Assembly (NCBI GenBank): GCA_964510065.1
Contig: CAZEAC010000018.1
Location: 1-64,000 of the forward strand
Length of the DNA: 64,000 nucleotides
DNA from: CAZEAC01 sp964510065
GTDB lineage: Bacteria > Bdellovibrionota_C > UBA2361 > CAIXSY01
Direction: 5' to 3'
A program made the position numbers and the translations under genes. Positions within the stretch are counted from its first letter, which is position 1. Every line of letters starts with the position of its first letter. The notes beneath the pieces were generated by a model, which saw nothing but the letters and a program-made list of their open reading frames with translations, searched no databases and had not been told where the DNA came from. Below are positions 1 to 7,718 of the stretch, one piece after another.

Positions 1-55
1 GCAGTTTAATGCGAATTGGGGCTCGCAGCAGGACAAAAGTTCAGAACACGCTCTA
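1..55. repeat. Family A foldback element, copy 1 (cut by window edge)
   Basis: The first 55 bases match one end of the element seen in full at 1532-1712 and 30929-31108. They carry the conserved 25-bp terminal inverted repeat ending in GCTCTA and part of the inner arm. The orientation is that of the 30.9 kb copy. The last three bases, read on the minus strand, are the TAG stop codon of ispD. The rest of the element lies outside the window. Confidence 0.85.
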
Positions 56-748
56 AGGCAAAGGCGCAGTAATAAGAAGTCTCGCCGCGAATTCAAGATC
101 TTGCGCGGTGGTAATCTTAATATTGGACCTATCTCCTGGAATTACTCGTACTTCGTGCAGCAACGCAACCAGCGACGCATCATCAGTCGCGACGTCCGAG
201 GCCCCTCGAGCATGCGCGGCCTTCAATAACTCAAATGAAAACGCCTGCGGCGTTTGCACTGCCCAAACACGTTCGCGCGGCACCTCGGATTCACGGCGCT
301 GCGCTGCATCGACACGCAAAAGTGAATCAAATACCGGAACTGCGCATGTAAGTGCCTTCCATTCCTGTACGGCGTTAAGCGATTGCTCGATAAGAGCCTG
401 CGAAACCAGTGCGCGCGCCGCATCATGCACCACCACGTAATCAGGGGGCGGAAGAGCTCTCGATAGCGCCTCAACGCCAAGCGCCACAGACTGCTGTCGC
501 GTTGCTCCACCGGCAATAACAATGACGTTGGGAAATCGCGACGCATACTGTTCAAAACGAGGCCGTTCGGCCTCGAGACAGGGCATGACGATGCGTGAAA
601 TACGAGAAACTTTGTGAAAGGTATTTAACACTCGGAGTAGAAGCGGCTCGCCCTGCAGCTCGCGCAATACTTTGGGCACTCCTGCCCCCATGCGCTCACC
701 GCTCCCTGCTGCGGGAATTATAGCCGCGAATTTTGCATCAGTACTCAC
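53..748 (-). CDS. ispD: 2-C-methyl-D-erythritol 4-phosphate cytidylyltransferase
   Basis: IspD transfers CMP from CTP to methylerythritol phosphate, the third step of the non-mevalonate isoprenoid pathway, in the cytoplasm. The 231-residue product has the usual family length. It shows the glycine-rich CTP-binding motif PAAGSGERMG (residues 12-21), VVHDAARAL (about 106-114), a TPQAF motif, and the late NIKIT motif that contacts substrate. It lies 69 bp downstream of carD, a common pairing, so the two are probably cotranscribed. The TAG stop codon coincides with the outer three bases of a family A element, yet the C-terminus looks complete. An ispF gene is not seen on this side of the window edge. 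Confidence 0.95.
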   Translation of the reverse strand: MSTDAKFAAIIPAAGSGERMGAGVPKVLRELQGEPLLLRVLNTFHKVSRISRIVMPCLEAERPRFEQYASRFPNVIVIAGGATRQQSVALGVEALSRALPPPDYVVVHDAARALVSQALIEQSLNAVQEWKALTCAVPVFDSLLRVDAAQRRESEVPRERVWAVQTPQAFSFELLKAAHARGASDVATDDASLVALLHEVRVIPGDRSNIKITTAQDLEFAARLLITAPLP

Positions 749-817
749 GACAAGGCACTACAATGGATTCTAGAAATATACAGAACCACTAATTGTCGAG
801 AAGCTCGCGCTTGCAGA

Positions 818-1312
818 CTACGAGAAGATTTCTTGCAGCTCGCCAATTACCTTTTCGTGGGTCCTGCTCTTCGCAATAGCGATCTCGGAAACAAGAAGAT
901 TCTGCGCCATGTCGAGCATCTTCTTTTCGCCAAAGGAAAGCTCTTTGTCAGCGCTCAGCACGGAAAGATCACGAAGCACTTCCGCGATTTCAAAAACCGA
1001 TCCGGTATTAATTTTCTGGGAATACTCACGGAATCGACGATTCCAGGTCTGAGTATCCATTTTAAAATCACGACTTCGAAGAATTTGGTAAACTTTCGCG
1101 ACAGCCTTCTTGTCGACTACCTTACGAAGTCCTACCGTCTCGGCCTGATCGACAGGCACGAGAATTTTCATCGGCGATCCCAATATAGAGATCTCGTACA
1201 CATGCTGCACGCTACCGGCGATCCTCTTTTCGAGAACAGCGTTGATGACGCCAACCCCGTGCCGCGGATAGACAACTTTATCACTAGCTTTGAAATTCTT
1301 CCCGTTGCTCAA
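818..1312 (-). CDS. carD: CarD/CdnL-family RNA polymerase-binding regulator
   Basis: CarD-type proteins bind the RNA polymerase beta subunit through an N-terminal Tudor-like domain and stabilise open promoter complexes, notably at rRNA promoters. The 164-residue protein has the characteristic N-terminus (DKVVYPRHGVGVI, about residues 11-23), a MKILVPV segment and the helical C-terminal domain with an RRFREY motif. The length matches CdnL rather than the longer Myxococcus CarD with an HMGA tail. It precedes ispD on the same strand, as in several bacterial lineages. Function is assigned from family membership; target promoters cannot be read from the sequence. Confidence 0.93.
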   Translation of the reverse strand: MSNGKNFKASDKVVYPRHGVGVINAVLEKRIAGSVQHVYEISILGSPMKILVPVDQAETVGLRKVVDKKAVAKVYQILRSRDFKMDTQTWNRRFREYSQKINTGSVFEIAEVLRDLSVLSADKELSFGEKKMLDMAQNLLVSEIAIAKSRTHEKVIGELQEIFS

Positions 1313-1935
1313 GGTAAGACTCCCTTAAAAGTTACACACAACGAACGAAAGTGAATGCCAACTACATCTGGGAAAACCGCGAAAAATAATAAGAAAATAA
1401 GAACCTTGCAGAGGCATCACTATACCTCATTTGCATCGCCTGGTCAAATCAGCGTGCTGCCATATAGCGATAATCTATTGAAAAGCAAATATATTTTAGA
1501 GGGCTGTAGCCAATCTCCTAAGTATTCAGCCTAGAGCGTGTTCTGAACTTTTGTCCTGCTGCGAGCCCCAATTCGCATTAAACTGCTTCGTTGGCCTAGT
1601 CGCGAGTGCTCGCAAGCCTGATAGGCTTGCTCCGCGCTCGCTCCGGCGGCCGCCTCGCATTTTAACGCGACTTGGCGCTCTCGCGACGGACAAAAGTTCA
1701 GAACACGCTCTAACCACAGCGCTCGGCACACACCATTAGTTTTGGCGCGAAGCTCACTCCCTTCGCGTCTTTTACTCCTTCGCGTTATATTTGACTTGAG
1801 TCCCAGCAAGCACGTTTGCCTGAAGGAGTACCAAAATTCGACCATTGCCGCCGTAGATTATTGTCTTGGCAAATCGTCACTGTTCCGCCCCTAGCCGCTC
1901 AAAAGAAATCAGTCTTTTGAACACGCCGAAGCTTT
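1313..1935. other. Intergenic region between carD and pyrD
   Basis: This 623-bp gap contains family A copy 2 (1532-1712). The carD promoter presumably lies in 1313-1530. A 59-codon frame on the plus strand (1355-1534) runs from an ATG to the TAG in the left terminal repeat; it has no clear ribosome site and resembles nothing I know, so it is not called as a gene. Between 1713 and 1935, downstream of pyrD, I see no gene. Confidence 0.6.
1532..1712. repeat. Family A foldback element, copy 2 (complete, 181 bp)
   Basis: A perfect 25-bp terminal inverted repeat runs inward from TAGAGCGTG at 1532 and ends in CGCTCTA at 1712. Inside it are imperfect continuing arms and a central palindromic part around AAGCCTGATAGGCTT. 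The copy at 30929-31108 is the same element in the opposite orientation. It encodes no protein, so it resembles a MITE or a REP/BIME-like foldback element that would need a transposase supplied elsewhere. The strong hairpin could also terminate transcription from either side. Confidence 0.88.
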
Positions 1936-3006
1936 TTACGCCAACTTACCCGCTAATAGACCGCTCAACGTTTCTTCGCTCGCTCCTGAAAGGTAGCTTA
2001 TCAGCTCCCGCTTTAGCCGACGTACAAGACCTGGCCCCTCATAGACAAGAGAGGTGTAGAGCTGCACCGCACTTGCGCCTGCCTGAAACATTCTTAACAC
2101 ATCTTCTAGCGAGAAAATTCCACCAACACCGACTATCGGCAGACTCCCCTGGGATATCTCCTTCACTCTTGCCACTACTCGACAGGCTCGCGCATGTAAA
2201 GGCGCTCCACTCAGCCCGCCCTGCTCCAACGACGGTTCTTTCAATCCATCGCGAGAAATCGTTGTATTAGTGGCAATCACTCCGGAGACTTTCTTCTCCA
2301 TACAGAGCTCGATAAGCTCCTGAAGCTGAGAATCTTCTAGATCGGGAGAAATCTTAATCAGAAGCGGCTTCTTATCTCGATTATGCTCCAAAAGAGTATC
2401 AACAAGAATTTCAAGCTTATCGCGGTCCTGAAGCTGTCGTAAATTCGCTGTATTTGGCGACGAAACATTTATGACAAAGTAATCACCCAAAGCATAAAGT
2501 GCCAGATAAGACTTTTTATAATCTTCATGTGCACCTTCAAGCGGCGTTTCTTTATTCTTTCCGATATTGATCCCGATGAGAGCCCCAGCGATTCTCGATC
2601 GCGCTGCGGCGACATTACGGCGAAGAGCTTCAGCCCCAGCCGAGGGAAATCCCATTCGGTTGATAAGCGCGTGGTCGCGGGGAAGTCGAAAAATTCGCGG
2701 TCGCGGATTTCCAGGCTGGTCCAGCGCGGTGACACTTCCAACTTCCAACGCTGCAAAGCCAAGTGCCGCGAGCGCCGGAAGAGCCGTGCCATACTTATCC
2801 AGCCCGGCAGCCAACATAAACGGATTTCGCAGCTTAAGCCCGCACATCGTAACGACAAGGCGCGAATCTTCGAAGCCGTAGAGTAGTTTTAGTAGCGAAA
2901 GCAGCGGCGAAGAGCCGAATCGCGACAACAAGCCAATCGTAAACTCATGCGCTGATTCGGGATCGTTGAGAAAGAGCAATGGTCGAAAAAGCGCGCGATA
3001 GATCAT
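1936..3006 (-). CDS. pyrD: Dihydroorotate dehydrogenase, quinone-dependent (class 2)
   Basis: PyrD oxidises dihydroorotate to orotate in pyrimidine synthesis and passes electrons to membrane quinones. The 356-residue protein has the N-terminal helical membrane-association segment (RPLLFLNDPESAHEF), FMN-site motifs (AAGLDKYG, GSVT), the NVSSPNT motif carrying the class 2 catalytic serine, and GVGGIFSLEDV near the C-terminus. I chose the ATG at 3006, preceded by AAAGGTG, over an in-frame TTG at 3033 because family members start with this MxYRxLRPLLF-like sequence. With this start the gene lies 16 bp after rimI and is probably cotranscribed with it. Confidence 0.93.
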   Translation of the reverse strand: MIYRALFRPLLFLNDPESAHEFTIGLLSRFGSSPLLSLLKLLYGFEDSRLVVTMCGLKLRNPFMLAAGLDKYGTALPALAALGFAALEVGSVTALDQPGNPRPRIFRLPRDHALINRMGFPSAGAEALRRNVAAARSRIAGALIGINIGKNKETPLEGAHEDYKKSYLALYALGDYFVINVSSPNTANLRQLQDRDKLEILVDTLLEHNRDKKPLLIKISPDLEDSQLQELIELCMEKKVSGVIATNTTISRDGLKEPSLEQGGLSGAPLHARACRVVARVKEISQGSLPIVGVGGIFSLEDVLRMFQAGASAVQLYTSLVYEGPGLVRRLKRELISYLSGASEETLSGLLAGKLA

Positions 3007-3022
3007 CTGCACCTTTGCCACG

Positions 3023-3526
3023 TCAGCGCACAAAATTTTGCGCGAAATTATCCAAAGCCAGGCTCATCACCACGGCATCTTCTCCGTTGTTGTAGTAGTA
3101 ACGCGGTCGTTCCTGAACTTCGCAGAAACCGAGTCGACCATAAAGTCTTCGAGCGATCGCATTGCTTTTCCGAACCTCCAAATAGACGTTGCGTATTCCC
3201 TCGAAATGAATCTCGTGAAGCGCCTCAATGAGCAAACTCCCACCGATACCAAGTCCACGCTTTTCCGGTAGCACGCCGAGGCTAAGAATATGCGCCTCAT
3301 CCAAACAAAGTTGAATCAAGATAAAAGCGACCAGTTCTCCAGCGAAGCGCGCACCAAAGAAGCGCGCCAAAGGATTAGCGAATTCAGCAGCCAGCTGTTC
3401 ACGCGACCAGGCAATGGGATTTGAGCTTCGCTCGATAATCTCAACATCATCGAGCGCCCGCACGGAAAGCTGAACTATTACTGGACGAACCTGATCATTC
3501 CAAACGCTTTCGCATATGGACGCCAT
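3023..3526 (-). CDS. rimI: RimI-like GNAT N-acetyltransferase
   Basis: The 167-residue protein is a GNAT acetyltransferase of the RimI type, which in known cases acetylates the N-terminal alanine of ribosomal protein S18. The acetyl-CoA loop is seen in VLPEKRGLGIGGSLL, followed by LEVRKSNAIARRLYGRLGF and a YYYNNGEDAVVM ending that match RimI closely. It sits between ribosomal protein genes and pyrD on the same strand. A related GNAT with another protein target cannot be excluded, as substrate choice is not visible from these motifs. Confidence 0.85.
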   Translation of the reverse strand: MASICESVWNDQVRPVIVQLSVRALDDVEIIERSSNPIAWSREQLAAEFANPLARFFGARFAGELVAFILIQLCLDEAHILSLGVLPEKRGLGIGGSLLIEALHEIHFEGIRNVYLEVRKSNAIARRLYGRLGFCEVQERPRYYYNNGEDAVVMSLALDNFAQNFVR

Positions 3527-3558
3527 CGCTTCGTCCCCTCATGTTAGGCTTTCTAGAA

Positions 3559-3912
3559 TTATTGAAGCGCGCTTTTTGCCTGCTCGGCAATGGCTGCAAA
3601 TGCCTGCGGATCTCTCATCGCAAGGTCTGCGAGCACTTTTCTATCAATTTCAATCTGTGCGCCACGAAGGCCAGCAATCAGACGGCTATACGAAAGCCCC
3701 GACATTCTCGAAGCGGCGTTAATTCTTGCGATCCAGAGCGCACGAAAATCTCTCTTCTTCGCGCGCCGATGGCGGTAGGCCTGCTTAAGCGCCTTTTGTA
3801 CAGCGCGTTTGGCCAGCTTGTAACAGTTACTTCTGCGACCGCGGAACCCCTCAGACCTTTGAAGAATCCTCTTGTGACGACGGCGCGATTTAAATCCTCC
3901 ACGTACTCTCAT
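3559..3912 (-). CDS. rplT: 50S ribosomal protein L20
   Basis: L20 binds 23S rRNA early in 50S assembly. The 117-residue product has the canonical length and the family landmarks: basic N-terminus MRVRGGFKSRRRHKRIL, then GFRGRRSNCYKLAKRAV, RRAKKRDFRALWIARINAA and LADLAMRDPQAF. It follows rpmI by 29 bp in the conserved L35-L20 order. The infC gene that usually leads this operon is absent; a valine tRNA gene lies there instead. Confidence 0.97.
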   Translation of the reverse strand: MRVRGGFKSRRRHKRILQRSEGFRGRRSNCYKLAKRAVQKALKQAYRHRRAKKRDFRALWIARINAASRMSGLSYSRLIAGLRGAQIEIDRKVLADLAMRDPQAFAAIAEQAKSALQ

Positions 3913-3941
3913 GACACGACCCTTTCTTTCTCAATAAAAAA

Positions 3942-4142
3942 TTATTTTAGATTAGTTAACATGCGTGTAACGTCATAGCTGTTCGTGCCATGAACCACAC
4001 TGCGCCCACGTAGCTGACGCATTCTTTTCGAAGGCTTCTTGCCGCTATTGTGGCTGGTATTTGCGCGCGCTTTCTTCACCACGCCTGTTCCTCCAACACG
4101 AAACTTCTTTCGTGCCATTCGGTTTGTCTTCATCTTTGGCAT
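3942..4142 (-). CDS. rpmI: 50S ribosomal protein L35
   Basis: The 66-residue protein begins MPKMKTNRMARKKF and continues with the basic, glycine-containing core (KKPSKRMRQLRG) typical of L35. It is the first protein gene of the rpmI-rplT pair and starts about 100 bp after the valine tRNA gene on the same strand, so one transcript could carry tRNA, L35 and L20. No infC is adjacent, so autoregulation by the classical infC-rpmI-rplT leader cannot be inferred. Confidence 0.97.
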   Translation of the reverse strand: MPKMKTNRMARKKFRVGGTGVVKKARANTSHNSGKKPSKRMRQLRGRSVVHGTNSYDVTRMLTNLK

Positions 4143-4242
4143 ACGTCACTCATCCTCAAATCGTAATTAGGCAAATCTCTTTCGCTACACTCTGGCATTC
4201 TTCCGCATACACTCTTCATTGGTGCAGCAAAAAAGCTAGATC

Positions 4243-4319
<77 letters not shown>

Positions 4320-4382
4320 AAAGAGAGCGGCGCCTATGCTAGCGATAATTCCAAGGAATTTCAAGAGCCTGCGGCTCGTTGA

Positions 4383-4739
4383 TTATGACCTGTTCGAATT
4401 ACGAGCAACCGGCGGTACAGCTACCGGAAGGACCGTTACTGGGCGCACTGTAACTGGGCGCACCGCGGCGAACGCCGGCAAGATCTCATCCCCGAGCCTC
4501 TTGCGGCTTGAATTCGCCTGCTTCAAGGTGACAAGCTGCTTCTTCATCGCCTTTCTTAGCGGCGAAATGTTCTGTGGCGCCAGATGTCGAGCCACAGTTG
4601 ACCCTTCCGAAATAGCCCGCTTTTTGGGCTTTTTACCCCCCAAAATGCCCATTGATGTCCCCTCCCTTACAGTGTCACCAGTTACCCGGCCCCACTGATC
4701 GAATTCCCAAATGCGCCGATCGTTTTCGACGCGACCCAT
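4383..4739 (-). CDS. Hypothetical protein, 118 aa, weakly supported
   Basis: A 118-codon frame lies upstream of the tRNA gene on the same strand. The product is basic (GGKKPKKRA near residues 34-42) and ends in a low-complexity proline/valine repeat in which the unit RPVTV recurs. I do not recognise a family, and there is no convincing ribosome-binding site before the ATG. A competing 120-codon frame on the plus strand (4336-4698) covers the same DNA and looks less protein-like. This may be a real small gene, a decayed gene or noncoding sequence. Confidence 0.35.
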   Translation of the reverse strand: MGRVENDRRIWEFDQWGRVTGDTVREGTSMGILGGKKPKKRAISEGSTVARHLAPQNISPLRKAMKKQLVTLKQANSSRKRLGDEILPAFAAVRPVTVRPVTVLPVAVPPVARNSNRS

Positions 4740-4951
4740 TTCGATCCAGTGCCGACATATTCACGCCGGCCTATAATCGCCCCTATCGTAGCTGATTGTG
4801 CAGCACTACGCAAAACCGGGGCTAACGAGCTTAATCCGCTCAACATATTGAGCGCCCGGCACAACCAACTGTCAGATCGAGAAATGAATTGTTCTATTTT
4901 TTTGAGTAACTCCGCGACGAAAGGTACAATAACCTTCCTTAGGGGTGGTCG

Positions 4952-5152
4952 ATGTACGGTAAAGCAAAATTAAGGGCGCAATCTTTTCTGCGTAACGGCA
5001 TTTCGATCATAGCCATCGCTATCTTCACTCTCTCCCTTTCTGCATGTAGCACCAGGAAAGCCGCTCCGGCCAATCGACAAGTTGTGCCGATGCAAGATCG
5101 CATGCCGGTATTTGGCGGTGGGGATTCAAAGCCGCAGCAGTGGTGGGCTTAA
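4952..5152 (+). CDS. Small lipoprotein, 66 aa
   Basis: The ATG at 4952 is preceded by AGGGG at 4941. The product has a basic N-terminus, a hydrophobic stretch (about residues 16-31) and the lipobox LSAC, so cysteine 32 should be lipidated by Lgt after export. About 34 residues remain in the mature form, with no recognisable domain. The gene is monocistronic and converges with the NUDIX gene: the two stop codons are directly adjacent with no spacer. Confidence 0.7.
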   Translation: MYGKAKLRAQSFLRNGISIIAIAIFTLSLSACSTRKAAPANRQVVPMQDRMPVFGGGDSKPQQWWA

Positions 5153-5638
5153 TCACTTCAAAACCCGACTGAGCACCTCGCTGTGCGAAGGAAAGGCAAG
5201 CTCGGTAGGATGATATAAAACAACTCGCTCTGAACACTCTGCATTGGGGACAAAAGCTGGAAGCTCTGCCTCGCGAATCGGTTTTGTAATTCCAAAGACC
5301 AATAGTCGCTTTCCACCTTCAACGCTCTGGATTGAGTGCAGCTCGAGCTCACCATCAGCGCGCAGATCCACCGAAGTCTCCTCATACAGTTCGCGAAGGC
5401 CGGCCGAGCGCCAATCCTCGTATTCCAGATATCCTCCCGGCAATGCCAGGAACCCCTGTCGCGGTGGAATTGCCCGGCGAACCGCCAAGACTCCGGTCTT
5501 GGTTTCACCGTCACGCAGATCCTGGCCAATAACCGGAACGATTGCCACCACAACTGGTATCGGGTTCTTGAACTGACCGAAGCTTTGTTTTTTCAGGTCG
5601 AGCGGTATCGGGCTTTCTTTCACCATCAACTCATTCAT
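5153..5638 (-). CDS. NUDIX hydrolase
   Basis: The 161-residue protein contains a complete NUDIX box, Gx5Ex7RELxEExxV, in GGYLEYED through RELYEETSV, which binds Mg2+ and cleaves nucleoside-diphosphate-linked substrates. The preceding PPRQGFLALPGG is typical of the ADP-ribose/NADH-pyrophosphatase-like branch, but the substrate is not certain. It is the last gene of an SDR / Fe(II)-2OG oxygenase / NUDIX operon, and its ATG overlaps the oxygenase stop codon in ATGA, indicating translational coupling. It may clear a nucleotide by-product of the two oxidoreductases (inference). Confidence 0.85.
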   Translation of the reverse strand: MNELMVKESPIPLDLKKQSFGQFKNPIPVVVAIVPVIGQDLRDGETKTGVLAVRRAIPPRQGFLALPGGYLEYEDWRSAGLRELYEETSVDLRADGELELHSIQSVEGGKRLLVFGITKPIREAELPAFVPNAECSERVVLYHPTELAFPSHSEVLSRVLK

Positions 5639-6663
5639 TGTACTGCTCCCACCTCACTAGTTTTAGGAGAAAACTGAAGCGCAGCCAAAGGACCGCTCCT
5701 AAGTCTTGGCTGAGATTTGGCCGCTCCCTCAGGCAACGATGCCCCATCAACTGACTGCCACGGAAATACTCTCAATGAGGGCTCACTGGATGGATCAAAT
5801 GCCACTAGGTTGAGCCCTTCGATATCGCGCGGCACCATCGGCCAGCGGTAGTTGAACATCGGGTTGTGAGCGTTGCCCAGGCGATCGAACTGCCGCACTT
5901 CAAACGAGAGCCGAATCCAGGTACGCGGAGTTTCTTCTTGAGCTTCGACTCCTCGGTGCACCGTGTACGCATCCATAAGCAGAATCTCGGCGGGCTTTCC
6001 TTGCCACGCATGGCGGCTATTACTCTCTGCAACCTGCCGATTCATCTCCCAGTAGAAATTATGCTTCGCTTCATTCAGTTTACTAAAGTCGAAAGGTTGA
6101 GGATAGAAAATTGTCGGCAAGCAATCTGACACCGTATACGTGTGATTAATCCGAATTTTTGGATTCCACCGAGCCCCCTGAAAGCCATCAACATGACACG
6201 GCGCCTCACGCTGCAGCTGTCCTGGCTTGACAATCCCCTGGTCCACACTCAAATAACAATAATATTCGTCGTAGCATTCAGAATTAACCGCCAACTCATA
6301 ATCCATGATGCGCTGAATCACCTCACGAAACTGAGCGAGCTCGCGAGGAATTCGTACATCAGAACCAGGAAACTTAATCGGAAGGTCAAGCACTCGCGGT
6401 GCACCCTGCGTAGTGAACGTGAGAAGCTCTTCTGCGCTCAGCCGGCCCAAAGATACGGGGACTCGTGCGACCTTGAATCTCTCAAGATCCCAGATGCTAT
6501 TGAGATCGCTTATAATCGGCGACTGGCGTGGAATCTCGGGTACCTTCGCGTCGGGATTCGGCACGAGGTGCAACCCTTCCTTTGAAAGTTCGGGAAGCGT
6601 GAACTTTTTGCCGCGGTACCCGAGTGTTTCTTGCTTTTTAACGCATGTTTCCTCGAACCACAT
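5635..6663 (-). CDS. Fe(II)/2-oxoglutarate-dependent oxygenase-like protein
   Basis: The 342-residue protein shows a candidate facial triad: His157-x-Asp159 in CHVDGF and His236 in YTVHRGV, followed by Arg251 in RTWIRLSFEV, which would bind 2-oxoglutarate. Such enzymes hydroxylate or otherwise oxidise small molecules or proteins. I do not recognise the subfamily or substrate. The start at 6663 was chosen because AGGAGAA lies just upstream; a frame extension to 6777 has no support. The SDR gene ends 10 bp upstream and the NUDIX gene overlaps by 4 bp, so the three form one operon. Confidence 0.7.
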   Translation of the reverse strand: MWFEETCVKKQETLGYRGKKFTLPELSKEGLHLVPNPDAKVPEIPRQSPIISDLNSIWDLERFKVARVPVSLGRLSAEELLTFTTQGAPRVLDLPIKFPGSDVRIPRELAQFREVIQRIMDYELAVNSECYDEYYCYLSVDQGIVKPGQLQREAPCHVDGFQGARWNPKIRINHTYTVSDCLPTIFYPQPFDFSKLNEAKHNFYWEMNRQVAESNSRHAWQGKPAEILLMDAYTVHRGVEAQEETPRTWIRLSFEVRQFDRLGNAHNPMFNYRWPMVPRDIEGLNLVAFDPSSEPSLRVFPWQSVDGASLPEGAAKSQPRLRSGPLAALQFSPKTSEVGAVQ

Positions 6664-6673
6664 AACTATTCTC

Positions 6674-7405
6674 CTATTTTTTAGACAGTTTCGGTGATTT
6701 TTGCGGAACAATTGTGATCTGAGTCGGACAACCAGTACTCGGGAAGCCGACCACAAAATTAACGGCGTGCGCGACATCTTCGGGCCGGAGCATTTTTGCG
6801 GGATCCAAGGCCAAGTCGTCCTGATGCATGGCCGTATTCACATACCCCGGGGCGATTTCGCACACCTTTATTCCAAGCTCGCGCAGATCCTCAAAGAGCG
6901 ACGCACTAAATCCGGCAAGGCCGTGTTTTGTTGCGGCATACATCGTCCCGCCAGCATACCCACGATGCGCGGCTGTCGATGAGATGTTGATGATTGCCGC
7001 CTGCTCGCTCTTTTCAAGATAGGGAATCGCGCACTTGGTAAGCACGAAGACTGAACGTAGATTAATGTCGAAGCTGCTTTCCCACTCCTCTACCCTCGCC
7101 TGCCGAATGTCCTTCTCTATCCAAACACCGGCGTTGTTTATTAACACCGTAATTCCTCCCAGCTCATCCGCCACTTGGCGAACCAGTTCTGGGATCTGCT
7201 CAGTTCTTCGAAGATCTAGTGGAAAAATTCTGGCTTCAACGCCGCAATCTCGGCACTCGCTCGCAACTTTTTCGAGTTCTGCGCGTGTTCGGCCGATCAG
7301 CCCGACCGAAAATCGCGCTTTCGCCAGATTGAGCGCCACAGCTCGCCCTATCCCACGGCCTGAACCGCTTATGAGTGCTACTTTACTTCTAATTGCTTGC
7401 TCCAC
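6674..7405 (-). CDS. Short-chain dehydrogenase/reductase (SDR)
   Basis: A classical SDR of 243 residues from a GTG start at 7405 that has GGAGAGG directly upstream. The longer open frame to 7693 lies before the normal SDR N-terminus and is rejected. Visible landmarks are the cofactor glycine motif SGSGRGIG, the NNAG motif, ISSTA with the catalytic serine region, and YAATK with catalytic Tyr and Lys. The arginine in IGRTRAELE suggests NADP(H) preference. It heads the operon with the oxygenase and NUDIX genes; the substrate is unknown. Confidence 0.88.
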   Translation of the reverse strand: MEQAIRSKVALISGSGRGIGRAVALNLAKARFSVGLIGRTRAELEKVASECRDCGVEARIFPLDLRRTEQIPELVRQVADELGGITVLINNAGVWIEKDIRQARVEEWESSFDINLRSVFVLTKCAIPYLEKSEQAAIINISSTAAHRGYAGGTMYAATKHGLAGFSASLFEDLRELGIKVCEIAPGYVNTAMHQDDLALDPAKMLRPEDVAHAVNFVVGFPSTGCPTQITIVPQKSPKLSKK

Positions 7406-7718
7406 GTACCTCTCCAGTACGGGACAGTATAACGCGCAGCGAATTTTACAGAAGCAATCGCTCCTTGGAATCGATCCAGAAATGAAGTCAGAATGGTAAC
7501 TGCTCGCTCCATTAACCGAGGTGAGTACAGAGTAGCAGTAAGTCGAGCATTTCCGCGAAAAAAGCCGCGCATTTTTCTTGTCTGCCCCTGAGCGGGGCAG
7601 CGAATTTTGCGAGCAGTTAGTTGTTGTCACCCCCGATTTCCTCCGGAAATCGGCCCCTGAGGGGCTTGAGAGATGAATTCCGGTGATATGCACACGTTGT
7701 AGGGGGACGAGTAGCTAC
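7406..7718. other. Intergenic region with hairpins upstream of the SDR operon
   Basis: This 313-bp gap has no gene. It holds three perfect short inverted repeats: CTGCCCC/GGGGCAG at 7582-7600, CCGATTTCC/GGAAATCGG at 7633-7653, and GCCCC/GGGGC at 7653-7665. They lie between two genes read in the same (minus) direction. They could terminate the upstream mcmA unit or be small mobile hairpins; no T-run follows, so intrinsic termination is uncertain. Confidence 0.5.
7582..7665. terminator. Cluster of three hairpins, possible terminator
   Basis: Three adjacent inverted repeats (7-bp stem with 5-nt loop, 9-bp stem with 3-nt loop, 5-bp stem with 3-nt loop) lie about 55-135 bp beyond the end of the 522-aa gene on the minus strand. 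The GC-rich stems fit a terminator role, but there is no uridine tract. Confidence 0.35.

Noticed and set aside
833..1354. 173-codon plus-strand frame opposite carD
   Set aside because: It overlaps the whole carD gene, has no ribosome site, and carD is supported by strong family motifs.
1355..1534. 59-codon plus-strand frame ending at the left terminal repeat of family A copy 2
   Set aside because: It has an ATG and ends at the repeat's TAG, but no convincing ribosome site and no recognisable product. A chance frame of this length is plausible.
1526..1845. Open frames within and beside family A copy 2
   Set aside because: They read through an inverted repeat, have low-complexity Arg/Ser/Ala content and no start signals. 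They are by-products of the repeat.
4336..4698. 120-codon plus-strand frame opposite the 118-aa hypothetical
   Set aside because: It is dominated by a repeated TGRTVTGRT stretch and lacks a ribosome-binding site. The minus-strand frame is somewhat more protein-like.
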